From Bryum argenteum (Eukaryota > Streptophyta > Bryopsida > Bryales > Bryaceae), in contig CM073322.1 of the NCBI GenBank assembly GCA_037043015.1, forward strand, positions 19,355,601 to 19,419,600: 64,000 nt of DNA, in the 5' to 3' direction. The notes beneath the pieces are model-generated. The model saw only the letters and a program-made list of their open reading frames with translations, ran no database searches and was not told the origin of the DNA. Below are positions 12,267 through 23,999 of this stretch, piece by piece (position 1 is the first letter of the stretch; each line of letters starts with the position of its first letter). The position numbers and the translations under genes were made by a program.

Positions 12267-13234
12267 AACTCTTGTATAGTTGGTTATAGAGTGTGGGAAG
12301 GAATATTGTTAAGGGAATGAGTAAAGTTTGTTTGAGACTTCTATGAAGGAATCATGAATTTGGACTCTTATTGAGGTAGATGTGAATCTTGGAAGATAAA
12401 GTCAGAGATGTTCTTAGAACCAATGGTCTTAACTTTTAGGAGTTTCAAGAAAGTCAGAATGGCTTTCAAGGGTTATGAAAAATATAACAAACCTTTACCA
12501 TTATGATTCACAAATAAAAAAGAATCAACCGTTCAAATTGGACTTAGCAATGAAAAGCCAAGTTAACTTTGAGATCTTACAGATCAATGAGTTTTTTAAT
12601 CATAAAGTAAAAGAAGATCATTTTTGGTGGTTTAGGCAACTTTGCATCAAGGATCTTTAGTTAAGGGCTAACATTAAGCTCTTGGGTACATTGGATAATC
12701 AAGTCGAAGGTTGTGATCTTCCTCAAGGGATATTGAGCAATTTTTTATATTGCTTGAGCTTTGATGAAGTTACTATGATCAACCTTACTTTTATAATTTG
12801 GAGAGTGGAAAGCAACCGTTTTTGTTATTTTGAAGCTTTCTAGTGCACCTTCAACATTAATTGTACATTTAAAAAGGTGCCAAAATTTAATGATCTTGAT
12901 ACTTTCAAATTCTAAGATAAAGAATTCAAGCAAATTTTGAGGTTAGAATGAATAAAATAATTGTTTAATATATATGTGATGTGTGCTTGCATGTCATGAT
13001 ACCAATGGTAAAACTACAAGATCCTCTCAAGGTGAACATTGCACCTGTAATGAAACTCAAACGAAATCAACGAGAATCGAACCCGGACCACCGCTACAAC
13101 ACAACCATGTCTTTCCAAACAACCCGATATGTCAACAATGTGACGATTAACAAAACTAACCTTCTACTTTTATACAACACCTCAAACAACTACTTTACAT
13201 TTTACTGGATCTTGGTTTTGTTATACAATGTCCA
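12267..13234. other. Intergenic, AT-rich, possible tRNA-derived fragment
   Basis: No gene recognised. On the minus strand 'gggttcgattctcg' at about 13,072-13,086 matches a Pol III B-box, preceded by 'gtagcggtggtcc'. This could be a degraded tRNA-derived SINE, but I cannot find a convincing A-box or tail. Confidence 0.3.
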
Positions 13235-13345
13235 CCCTGAGAGGGGTTAGTAGTCCTATACCACTGTGGTTATGACTTGTGGGCATATCATCAAGGGTAG
13301 GTCGAACGGACACTATATTCACTCCAACCCATAGGGCTCTGGTGT
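13235..13345 (+). repeat. Repeat D, copy 1
   Basis: Shares 'gagaggggttagtagtcc', '(a/g)tgac.t..gggcata', 'caagg.tagg.cgaac' and 'acact.tattcac' with the copy at 19,832-19,960 and, in inverted orientation, with 18,670-18,800. A non-coding dispersed repeat, perhaps an end of a larger non-autonomous element. Confidence 0.6.
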
Positions 13346-13429
13346 TCTTCTTCTCTTTTGAACATTGCATTAGTTTCAATTTAGTCTCTTGTACTTACCC
13401 TCTAAATACCCCATGTTATTGTTAGCTTA

Positions 13430-14470
13430 GAGATACAAATATTTTAAATTTTTCATAAATGAAAATGAGTATCCCCTATTTAGTTTTCAACCATACAATC
13501 TTCTAATAGACCTATTATAAGTTATGTAAATCACAAGTTGAGTTATAAGGTCTCATAAATTCCAAGATTATGATGTTTTAGTGCTCAAAAAGGACTAAAA
13601 GAATTTAGCATTCTCACTTTGGCGTATATATACTCTTAACCCTTAACCCCTAAATTTCCCTAGTGTCGAAAATATGCATTTTGGGTGAACGGCAAAAACT
13701 TTGAAGAGCCATAATTTCTTCTTCCAGACTCTGTTTTCAACAAAATTAAGGGGGTTGGGTCAAAAATCAAGTCTAATTTGTGTAGTAAAACTTGCAGACT
13801 CATAGAATAATATATGAATAATTGGCATGCCTTTTAGTGAAGACAGCTTTTGTTTTTGTGTGTTCAAACATTTAGCATGTTTTACCATTGCAAGCCAATT
13901 ATGTGAAATAAAAAATAATTTGTCAAGAATTTCTTTCATGTAATTGTGATCTTTATATACATCCCATGTACTTTCTAGTTGGAAGTTTTTTTATCCAAAT
14001 AACTTTGATATTGGCTTTGCAATGATTTTCTAATGATGAAAAAAGTGAAAAAATGGATGATATTTGACGAGCTAGAGCTCTTTCATTTCTTGGGATGGAT
14101 TCTAATTATATTCTAGTTGAAGTGGTAGAAACCGTGACCCACTCGAAGCATTGAAGGTATGGTGTGAATTTGAGTGCAAGGGGTCTAATTTTGGACTATT
14201 TTTTCCTTTGTAAATTTTTTTGGTAGTTTTCACCACTGTAAGACTATTAGTTGAGCCAAGATATTTTTCTGATCAATTTTTTTGGTATAAGAGTGTTTTT
14301 GATATGATTGTGAAGAAATTTCTTGTTGGTGATTTTTTGATTGCAAATCTCTTGTTGGTAGTATTTTCACTCCAAAGTGAAAATGATGGTTTTTTGTAGT
14401 TCACTTTGCGCACTAAAACGCTATAATTTCGCAATCTATAATGTCTTACGACTCTAGTTTTAGTACACAT
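13430..14470 (+). repeat. Repeat family A, copy 1
   Basis: First of several diverged copies of a long AT-rich non-coding sequence. Diagnostic phrases are a 'cttaacccctaaat' border, 'gtc.taaatgaaaatga', 'tcatgaggcctcata', 'tcattttcactttgaagt', 'ggcttgcaatggtaaaacat' and 'ttcaaagtttttgcc'. No protein is encoded; frames are closed everywhere. Confidence 0.55.
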
Positions 14471-14559
14471 GCTCTACATCAAGTCTATTGCAAGTTTGTA
14501 CAGTTAAGAACTAAATAACTTATCTCTATTTCCATCTATGACACTTCCTTTAAAATGAG

Positions 14560-15580
14560 TTTTGGCTAAAAATACCCCAAGTACAATGAGTGGTTAAAAC
14601 TCATGTGGCTCTAGAGCCTAGATCCAGAGGTTTTTCCAAAGTTTCATAAATGAAAATGAAGGTGAGCTTTCTAAATCTTAATTGTACAATCTTGTAACAG
14701 GCTTCTCGTAAGTCATGTGCATCAAATTTGGAGTCATGACATCTTATAAATTGTGAGAACATACCATAATTGTAATCAATGAATATCACAAATTTTCATC
14801 ATTTTCGCACTGAAGTAAAAATGCCACTAACAAACCTATTGTAATGAAAAATTCACCAACTAGAAGGTTGTTCAAATTCATCCCAGAAACACTCATGTAC
14901 AAAATACATACAAATTATCAAAAAACAACCTATAAGTATGAATATAAACAAATCATGAGGGAAAAAAATCGGCTTAAATAATAGCCTTGCAATGGTGAAA
15001 ACCGCCAAAAATCTTACAAAGGAAAAATAGTCCAATTCTACATCCCTTGCACTATCTTCAAAATAGGTCAAGGATTTTACCACTTAAATTAGAAATGATT
15101 AAAAATTTCATTCCAAAAAACAAAGTTCTAATCCCAAAACAAATGAAGAAGATTCATATAGCTTTTCAAATATGATCCATTTTTTCACTTTTTTCATTGT
15201 AAAAACAGCATTGCAAATCCAATAACAGTATTTGGATCAACTATCTTACAGCTACAAAATTTTTAGTATTTATCGTAAGATCATGCTCATGTTAAAAGAA
15301 CTCTTGAAATACTAAATTTTATTTCAGATAATTGGCTTGCAATGGTAGAACATGCCTAATGTTTGAAACCCCAAAACAAAGATGCCTTCTCTAAAATACA
15401 TGCCATTAATTCATACCTTACTGTAGGTGTTTGCAACATCTGCCACACAAACTAGACTTAAGTGGGACCCAATCCAAGAGAGTTGTCTAAAAACAAACTC
15501 TGGATGATGAAGTTATGGCTCTTCAAAGTTCTTGCTTGATCATCCAAAATGTTGTAGTTTGACATTTTTGGACGTTTAAG
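14560..15580 (+). repeat. Repeat family A, copy 2
   Basis: Contains the family blocks in order: 'cataaatgaaaatgaaggtg' near 14,645, 'gagtcatgacatcttataaa' near 14,740, 'caccaactagaaggttgttc' near 14,850, 'aataatagccttgcaatggt' near 14,977, 'acaaaggaaaaatagtcc' near 15,015, and 'gacatttttggacgtttaag' near 15,560. Some 60-75% similar to the other copies by eye. Confidence 0.6.
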
Positions 15581-16439
15581 GGTTGAAAGCATGCTATAGT
15601 AAAAAACCTCCAACTAGAAATTTCTTCACCTTTATCTTGAAAACCCTCTTGTTCCAAAAACAAGCATCAAAAAAATCTCTTAGCTCAAACATTAGCCTTG
15701 CGATATAAAAGCTTCCCAAACATTTACAAAAATTTAAGAGTTCAAAAGTGTACCTCCTACACCAAAATGAATGTCATATCTTCCTTGCATCTTGGATTGA
15801 GCAAAGCTTTTAATTACAATGACTAGACTCAAATTAGATTGTGATCCAACAAATAAATATGAGGTATAATGGAGGATTTGCTCAATGGATATAATGGTGG
15901 ATAATGGAGGTATTGCTCCTCAAGAACTATGTATTTTTCAATTTTTTGGTTCTAAAAACATTATTCCAAAAGTACTTCGATTGTAAAACTTCCAACTACT
16001 AAGTTGTTGGAATAAGATCAAACTTATGTAAAAGCAGTTTCTAAAAGGACTAATATTGATTTCATATTAATGACTTGCAATAGTAAGAGAAGCCCTATGT
16101 CAGAAAACCATAACAAGTTGCCTCAACTAAAATGCATGCCTTGAATTCACATTTACTATATCGATGGAATTTCAACTTTTACAACACAAACAAAAAATAA
16201 TTTGGCATCCAATTCAACAAATTTTATCAATATCAAACTTTACATGAAGAAGATATGGCTTCTCAAAGTTTCAACTTGTCATCCAAAATATTGTAATTTG
16301 ACATAACTAGAAAAAAACTCTAATCTTAATTATACATTCAATTTTATCATTTATTTCTTAAATTTGAGTTTCAAAAATAAAATCACAATAAAATACAAAA
16401 TCACAAACAAGTCACACAAGGGTCACATGTAGGCTTAAC
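15581..16439 (+). repeat. Repeat family A, partial copy
   Basis: Begins again with 'gggttgaaagcatgctatag' and 'caactagaaatttcttcacc', then 'gctcaaacattagccttgcg', 'atgaatgtcatatcttcc' and 'aaaatgcatgccttgaattc'. It runs into the next copy at a 'cttaacccctaaatgcccga' border. Head-to-tail arrangement with its neighbours. Confidence 0.5.
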
Positions 16440-17410
16440 CCCTAAATGCCCGAGCCTATTTTTAGTAGAAAAGCACATTTCCATAGAAATCGTCATAGAT
16501 GAAAATCAAGAGAAGCTATTAAAATCTCAACCGTACAAACTTGTAATAGAATCATCGAAGATCATGTGGACCAAAATTTGAGTCATGAGGCCTTATATAT
16601 CGGGAGATCATAACATATTAATATCAAAAACCAACTGCAAAATTTCATCATTTTCACTTTGAGGTGGAAATGCTATTAATATACCTATTGCAATGAAAAA
16701 ATCACCAACTAGCAAGATGTTCACCTTCATCTTAAGAAGTCCTTTACCCAACAAAAATTCATCAAAAACATTTCTTGGCTCAAATAAAAGCCATGCAATG
16801 GTAAAAAACTGCCGAAGATTTAACAAAGGAAAAATAGTCCAAAACTAGACCCTTTGCATTCAATTTCATGCCTTATCTTCAAAACATCTTCGATCTTGTT
16901 AAGGTTTCTACCACTTAGACTAGACTCTAATTGGAGGCCATCTCAAAAAAATAAGTTGAAATCCAACGGTGGATGAGGGAGATATAGCTCCTCAAATATC
17001 ATCCATTTTCTCACTTTTTCTGTTGACAAAACATAATTGCAAATCCAATAGCAAAATCATTTGGATCAAAAAACTTCTCACTACAAAGTTGTTAAGAATC
17101 ACCTTAAGATCATGACCATGGAAAAAAGAATCATGAAAAACTATTTTTAATTTCACATAATTGGCTTGCAATGGTAATACATGGCCCATGCTTGGAATCC
17201 CAAAAACAAGAGTTGTCTTCACTAAAATGCATTCCATTAATTTATACTTTATTGTATGGGCTTGAAAATTTTACAACACAAAGTAGACTTGATTTGGAAC
17301 CTAATCCAAGTGATTTCATCCAAAACAGACCTCGGAAGAAGAAGATATGGCTCTTCAAAGTTTCTGGATGTACATCCAAAATGTCGTTTTTCGACATCGT
17401 GGGCGTTTAA
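16440..17410 (+). repeat. Repeat family A, copy 3
   Basis: The clearest full unit: 'cttaacccctaaatgcccga' border, 'catagatgaaaatcaagag', 'gagtcatgaggccttatata', 'aaaatcaccaactagcaaga', 'ggctcaaataaaagccatgc', 'acaaaggaaaaatagtcc', 'gaagaagatatggctcttc', ending near 'gacatcgtgggcgtttaagg'. About 970 bp. Confidence 0.65.
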
Positions 17411-17699
17411 GGGTTAAATATGAGGATTTTCAAACAAATACTCTAAATACTCTAATCTTAAAGTAGAACAAGCGTACAAATCTTCATACAAGAGATTTAA
17501 GAGTACTAGGAACAAAACACTAACCAAAACTTGCTTGGTCAAACATCAAAACAAATACATTGCATGCATGAATACTTAGAGGTGAACCAAAATTTTAAAA
17601 CTTTGCCATAAAATAATTTGTATCTAAATACACTTTGTGCATGCAGAAAACCCTCTCAAAGATTATAAGCATCCATCTTTGACACCAAGAGAATTGTTA

Positions 17700-18300
17700 A
17701 AGACTAAACTCTCTCTTGACCCCTAACTTTCCTTGAAGTCCGAAACAAGTTTTTGCACTTTCGGGCAGCCTAGATGAAGTACTTAAGAGTAATATTTTTG
17801 CCTAAGATTTTTACTGGGTGCTCCTTATACTACAAAGTATATGTGGTAAATTTTGCAATGTCAAATTCCAATTTTAAAACCTTCATCTATTAATTCTAGG
17901 TTTCAAGTCGAAAAAGGGCAACTCAAAATATTAAAATTTTTGAATTTTTTTTGGAAATATGTTTATTACTAAATCACTACTCAAATTTTAAAGTGATCCA
18001 AGTCAAAAAGCTTACCAAACCTAGAAGGGCAGCCTCCAAAAGTTTCAAAACCAATCTTTGCAATGCCCAAAAAAACTTGGGAGACAAACTTTGGATGTTA
18101 CGATCTCTCAAACGGTAAACATCCAACGGTCAAATTTTGGAACAACAACTAAAAATAGTCTGAGATACAAGATCTTATGGTTGGAAGTTTTAAAAGAAGG
18201 AAAAAAATTTGTTCACACCCCCGAGAGTGCATAGAAGTAGATAATTGAAGTTTTGAGGTTTCAAGCTCCCAAAAAACACCCAGGAAAGTTAGGGGTTAAA
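17700..18300 (+). repeat. Repeat family B, copy 1
   Basis: Bounded by 'acccctaactttccttg' and 'aaagttaggggttaa', which are inverted copies of each other. The inside has 'gcctagatgaag', 'tatatgtggtaaattttg', 'aaaaaaacttgggagacaaa', 'acatccaacggtcaaa' and 'gtacaagatct/gttac'. Matches copies at 24,000-24,600 and 56,200-56,660. No coding capacity. Confidence 0.6.
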
Positions 18301-18669
18301 AGGAAGGATAGGGGAAAATGAGAAAAAATAATAAATGTAATAAGTAATTACAAGTTCCCACTCAATGTTTAAATGACCATATTGCCACTCGCTCTAGTTG
18401 AGTGGTCTAAAATGGAGCAAATCCCATGATGGAGCTACAATAATCTTCACTCACATGTACATACTAACTTTCCCATGTTATAGTATCATGAACTCACTCC
18501 AAATTTTACAGGGTATCACTTCAGGGTCCCAATTTAGAAACACCTATATTTCCAACTACATAGATTCATACCTTACTATAAAGAAGTCCAAAAGTGATGG
18601 CTCCACTTGCTCTATCTTTCTACTAATTTTTCCCATGCACAAAAATTGCTTGCAGAAGAAAAAGAGAAA

Positions 18670-18800
18670 CTCCAACCTTTGTAGAGTCTCGCATAAATAT
18701 AGTGTTCATTCGACCTTTGTCCGGAGGTCATCACACCAATAGCAGGACTACTAACTCCTCTCGGCGTGAACATTATGCTAGTATATACCTAGCCACTACT
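18670..18800 (-). repeat. Repeat D, inverted copy
   Basis: Its reverse complement gives 'gctaggtatatactagcata', 'gagaggagttagtagtcctg', 'tggtgtgatgacctccgg', which align to 19,832-19,925. The two copies face each other across about 1.1 kb containing a MITE, so together they may be the termini of one larger non-autonomous element. Confidence 0.6.
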
Positions 18801-18804
18801 GACT

Positions 18805-18960
18805 TAGAGATACCCGACATGGTTGGGTGGATTATACCCATACAACAAGATCCATGAACTCCCCGCGCCATGGTTGGGTGGACTATATCCATACAACAAG
18901 ATCCATGAACCCCCCATGACATGAACCCCCCACGACATGGTTGGGTGGACTATGGTAGTG
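18805..18960 (+). repeat. Tandem repeat around 'catggttgggtggactat'
   Basis: Three to four copies of a 50-70 bp unit: 'ccatggttgggtgga(c/t)tat' followed by 'ccatacaacaagatccatga' and 'acccccca.gacatg'. The 'gacatggttggg' phrase is palindrome-related to 'taccatgtcgggta' at 19,590. Confidence 0.65.
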
Positions 18961-19610
18961 AGCACCATGCAAGCATGGGGAGTAACCCATGAGCCCTAAC
19001 CACCAAGCCAAGGCACAAAAGTTGCTTGCACTAAGTTAGTAACATCCCTATGAATTTTCCGTGCTGAAAATTGAACCATTACTGAACACCTTACTATGTA
19101 AGAAAACTTGGTGTACTTGCAACAACCGTCTTTTGTGGTAAAGACGGTAACAAAGTACAAAAAAGGAAAGGGAAGAAAAGAATGAAGATGGAGACTCCTT
19201 GAGCTTACATAATGGGCAGCAGCCAAGTAAGGTTTTTAGGGGGTGGGAAGCTCAAATCCCCAGAGAGCACGCTCTGGCAACGGGGGATTCTGCAGGTGGT
19301 TGGGTACAGACACCAGAGTGGGCTAATTAATTAAGCAACTGGTAATCAGGCTGCTAATCATGTGCTTAACACCACCGCCGCCGCCTGCTGCAAACGTGCA
19401 CTCATTAATATCCCCCCCTTTCCCCTAACCACCCCCACTTTATTATTATTATGATGTTTTTCACTCCCATTCATTTCATGAGTGAGATTTTCTCCTGCCT
19501 GCCCCGGGGAGATAATTCAAAACCATTAAAAAAACAAAAACAACGCCCCTTCTTTCTAGTCATGGCGGACGAGCCCTTTGGGGGGTATACCATGTCGGGT
19601 ATCTCTAATG

Positions 19611-19827
19611 CACTACACTAAATTTGATAATTAGTGTTAAGATTTGAAAATGCTATAAGCTTTTCCTTTTATTTTAAAAAATTTACCAAGAGCATTGATT
19701 CTCATACTATATAGAGACCTCCATCTTGGCCAATATAGTGGGTAATATTATTGAACAACAGTAAAAACTTATAACATGTTTATGTAAATTAGTGTATATA
19801 ACACTAATTATCAAATTTAGTGTAGTA
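19611..19827 (+). mobile_element. MITE with CACTA-like termini
   Basis: A 217-bp element with terminal inverted repeats: left CACTACACTAAATTTGATAA, right its reverse complement ending AGTGTAGT. The interior ('ttggccaatatagtgggtaa', 'cagtaaaaacttataacatg') is the reverse orientation of the 25.8 kb copy. Non-coding, non-autonomous. No convincing target duplication, so the superfamily is inferred from the CACTA start only. Confidence 0.75.
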
Positions 19828-19831
19828 GCTA

Positions 19832-19960
19832 GGTAGGAACTAGCATAGTTTTCATCGGTCCCGAGAGGGGTTAGTAGTCCCGCCATTGGCGTGATGACCT
19901 CCGGGCATACATCCAAGGATAGGGCGAACGAACACTCTATTCACGCTGCCCTCTAAATAG
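19832..19960 (+). repeat. Repeat D, copy 2
   Basis: Abuts the MITE and carries 'gagaggggttagtagtcc', 'ggcgtgatgacctccgggca' and 'cgaacgaacactctattcac'. Nearest relative is the inverted copy at 18,670-18,800. Confidence 0.6.
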
Positions 19961-20244
19961 GTTGGAGTTTCTCTTCTTCATGGTGGATGACAGATCGGGG
20001 TTGATGTGTAGCCTCCTTAAAAAAGTGCTTACATGACAACATTGACATACATGATGGGTTTGATTAGGTTGCACATTCTTACACTATCGAATTAGGTGCT
20101 TTGTAAGTTTGTGATTTTTGAAAAAAATTCCAAAATCCCAAACGTTGATAAATATTGAAAGAGACGATTGTATGATTAGTCAGAGCTTTTTGAGCTGGCT
20201 TTCAGGAATTTTTGGAGGTTGCACTTGTTAATTTCATAAGAAAC

Positions 20245-20725
20245 TAGCAATGTACTTGTCGTCCCCACGGGAAAGCTCTTTATATGGTACTTTTATGAAA
20301 TCATCCCGTGCCTATCATTTTCTCATACTATGTTTATTTTATATATAATAATAATATTTATTATTATTATTATTATTATTATTACATAATCCAAAAAGCA
20401 TAAAAGAAGGTAGGTAGGTTGGCAAGTCTATATGTTGGTAGGTTGGTACATTGGTGGGTATGAAGGATAGCCATACAATATTTTGTTATATATATACTAG
20501 CAATGTACCCGCTGTCCCGACGGGAAAGCTCTTTATATGATACTTTTATAGAATTATCCCGTGTCTACCATTTCCACATATTATGTTTATTATTTTTATA
20601 TATGTATGTGTTTCGTTTATTTTTTATTTTTTATATATTCCAAAAAACATAAAAGAAGGTAGGTTGGCAGGTTGGTATGTTGTTGGGTAGGAAGGATCGC
20701 CGTACAATATTTTATTATAGAAGTA
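20245..20725 (+). repeat. Two tandem copies of an 'actagcaatgtacc' element
   Basis: Copy one (20,245-20,480) and copy two (20,505-20,725) each start 'actagcaatgta', continue 'acgggaaagctctttatatg', 'tatcccgtg', pass through an AT microsatellite ((tta)n in copy one), and end 'cataaaagaaggtaggt.ggt..gt' and 'ccgtacaatattttat'. A third 5' fragment 'gactagcaatggccctatac' lies at 23,711. Probably a short non-autonomous transposon. Confidence 0.65.
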
Positions 20726-21119
20726 GATAGGTTTAGCTTGGGTCACTTAAAAAATTTGATTATGAATCTAATTGAGAGTATGTCAGTGTTGTAGAAAATG
20801 ATAAGTTGTTTCTATTAGAAATTTATTTTTTGTCTTAGTTGGGTCTGAAAAAGTGAAAATTTGTGTTAAAGAAATCAAATTTGAAATTAATTTTTGCAAA
20901 TTTTTGCACATCCACCTTGTTATAAAGGGTACCCCATTAGGTAATATATTAAATATAATCCCTTCATCTAGTATGCCCCATATAGCAAAAAGTCATTTTG
21001 GCTTTCTTGAGTAGTTAGGGGGTTAAGTCAAGGCCAATGGTAGCATCAAAAAGTGAAATGGTATAAGCACTATTCTTAACTCAACCCCTAATTATTTTGA
21101 TCATTTGCAGCAAAAGTGA

Positions 21120-21800
21120 CACATTCTGAAAAAAGTGTCATTAATGAAAAGGAATGTAAGTATTTTGGATCTTAACGGCGCAATGTTGTAGCAGACATAT
21201 TGCGCAGTATGTGGGTAAATTTATGAGTCATGAGGTCTTATAGATAACAAGATCATGACATATTGGTACTCAGAAAACATTACAGAATCTCATCATTTTC
21301 ACTTTGAAGTGAATATGCTACCAATAAACTTATTGCAACGAAAAAATCACCAACTACATATATGTTTACTTTCATCTCAATAACACCTTTTTTGGGAAAT
21401 AGTCATCAAAAAAATTCTTGGCTCAAATATCAGCCTTGCAATAGGGAAAACTGCCTCAAAATGTACAAAGAAAAAATAGTTCAAATCTAGACCCCTTGAA
21501 CTAAAATGCATGTCATGTCTTCCTCACACCTTGAACTAGTGTCATATTAGAGTCCAATTCAACAAACAAATTGAAATCCAATGTTAGATGAAGGATAAAA
21601 AGCTTCTCAAAAACCATGCAGTTATTCAATTTCTTTATTTATTTTTATTTCAATACAGAAATGTCGTTGCAAATTCAATACCTAAAGTATCCAAATTAAA
21701 AATATGATTTCATCTTGAGAACATACTTTTGCAAAATAAGTTCATGAAGAACTTGATTGAAATTTACATAATTGGCTTGCAATGAGGTTAAAGCTTATGA
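21120..21800 (+). repeat. Repeat family A, copy 4
   Basis: Blocks 'attaatgaaaaggaatgtaa', 'gagtcatgaggtcttataga', 'tcattttcactttgaagtga', 'ggctcaaatatcagccttgc', 'caaagaaaaaatagttc' and 'cataattggcttgcaatgag' are in family order. Confidence 0.6.
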
Positions 21801-21959
21801 GTTAGTACGAGAGTGCCAAGTAGGTAATCCCACCTTGTGTAAAGGAAGTGATAAATGAAGTTTGATTCAAGTGTTATGCGAATACGTTTCTCAAGATGTG
21901 AAGTTTGATTCAACTCACATGTAATCCCCGTATAAAATCCAACCTTTTGTTGGCGGTGT

Positions 21960-22960
21960 GGCTTAACCCCTAAATTATTCTCAAAAAAAGTGTCATAAGT
22001 GGAAATTAAGGCATGTTATTTGAATCTCAATTGTACAATCTTGTGGTAGACATACTGAACATTATGTGGGTCAAATATTGAGTCATGAGGCCTCATAGAT
22101 TGCGAGTTAATAACATATTACTACTTAGAAAACAACACAAGATCTCAGCATTTTCACTTTGAAGTAAAAATGCTACCAACAAAGTTATTACTGTATTCTA
22201 CCAAAAAAAATTTACATTATCATTATATTTGAATTGCTATGACAAGCACAAACCGCACTTGGCCATGAGCGGTTTTCCTCAATACTGTGTTTACAATGAA
22301 AAAGCCACCAACTACAACGATGTTTACCTTCACCTTAATCACACCCTTGAACAAAAAAAATCCCTCATTTTTTTATTTTTTTTAATTTTTTTTTGGTGCA
22401 ATGGCCTTGTAATGGTGAAAACAACCAAAAATTTTACAAAGGAAAAATAGTCCAAAACTCAACCCTTTGCAATTAAATTCTGCCTTATCTTCTATACATG
22501 TTTGATTTTCTCAAGGCTTCTACCATCAAAACTAGACTCTAATTGCAACCCATCCTAAGAAAAATAGTCAAATTTAATGGTGGATGAAGGAGATATAGCT
22601 CCTTAAAAATCATCCATTTATTCACTTTTTTCATTGTAGGAACTTCATAGCAGATCCAATACCAAAAACATCTGAATAAAACAAATTTGAACTAGAAAGT
22701 TGTTAGCCTTCATCTTAAGATCATGATTATTTAAGACATATTCGTGAAAACATCTTTTGGATTTCCCATAACAACCTCTCAATAGCAAAACATGCCCCAT
22801 GTTTTGCCAACTCAAAATGAAGAGTTGCCTTCACTAAAATGCATGCTTTTTTATTCATTCTTTATTGTATAAGTATGCAAATTTAAACACAGAAAGTAGA
22901 CTTGTTTTGGCATGCAACCCAAGTGATTACATCCAATGGTAGAAGATTGGATATGAGGCT
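21960..22960 (+). repeat. Repeat family A, copy 5
   Basis: Starts at 'gcttaacccctaaattattc', then 'gagtcatgaggcctcataga', 'cattttcactttgaagtaaa', 'acaaaggaaaaatagtcc' and 'gatgaaggagatatagctcc'. It ends near 'aagtagacttgttttggcat'. An extra insertion of about 110 bp lies between 22,190 and 22,310. Confidence 0.6.
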
Positions 22961-23999
22961 CTTCAAATACTTGTTCCTAGGTGAGTTAGGAACGTATCTA
23001 TGCAATTTTTATTCTCATGCGACCTATAAAGTTCATGGAAATGCTTGATTATCCACATGGAGGTCAGCTGAAATTCAAAAAACAAAGGCCAATGTTTGAC
23101 AATAAAATGGCATGTGAGGAATAATAGGATTGATAATCTGAATGGTGATATCATGCCTTAAAACCTTATTTGTGTTTACAAAAAACAAAACCTGAAAAAA
23201 AGACAAATTACAATTTCTAATGAATTTTTGAGGTTAGTTCAATCTAATTAATTTGAGCAGATTTTGAGAATAAATGAGCATATGATCCCTTGGGCCTTTA
23301 GAGGTTGAAGGGCTTTTGTTATGGATCCGTTTCACTTCGCATTAGTTGAATGAAGTTTTTGAGTGGTTTGGCCCCTCCACCTTTAAGAAGCAAGTCACCC
23401 TTGCAATTCATAATTGGCATGTCATTAACCTAATTATCACTAAGTAAGACACTCGTCATCAACTTAGCCCAACCCCCCCCAATTCGCTCTAAAAAGCTCA
23501 TAGCACAATCCTATATATATTGGCCATAGATTCATTTTGACCCCTAACAAATTTCAACTACACTTTTACTACCCATTGACATGCCTATTGCTTATTATAT
23601 ATTTGTTCTTACATCTATTTAATATTTTTTAAATGTGTGTATTTTTTGATTTATACCATATTCTTTATGTTTCCAAAATATCTCTGAATGAATACATATA
23701 TTATATATAATGACTAGCAATGGCCCTATACATAATGCACAAGCGCAAGCGCATATACATGAATACCCCCTCCTTGCTCTATGATTTTACACTTTAGTAA
23801 TATCACACCTTTTAATCTCAAAAATAGATACCAAGAAATGAGCTTAAAATTTTGGAATGAGTTATGAACCCCTTAAGGCCCAAGGGATATGGAGAAAAAC
23901 TTAAATGTGTTATTGATTGTGAGTACCTAACTTTTATGAAGATTTTATTCATTTACAATAAAAGACCTCAATGCTCATATTAGTATTTATACGGTTGAA
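22961..23999. other. Intergenic, AT-rich
   Basis: No gene recognised. A fragment of the 'actagcaatg' element occurs at 23,711-23,745; the rest has only short closed frames. Confidence 0.4.

Noticed and set aside
13060-13110. Possible tRNA gene (B-box-like 'gggttcgattctcg' on the minus strand)
   Set aside because: No cloverleaf can be folded: acceptor and anticodon stems are absent and no A-box lies at the right distance. At most a SINE relic.
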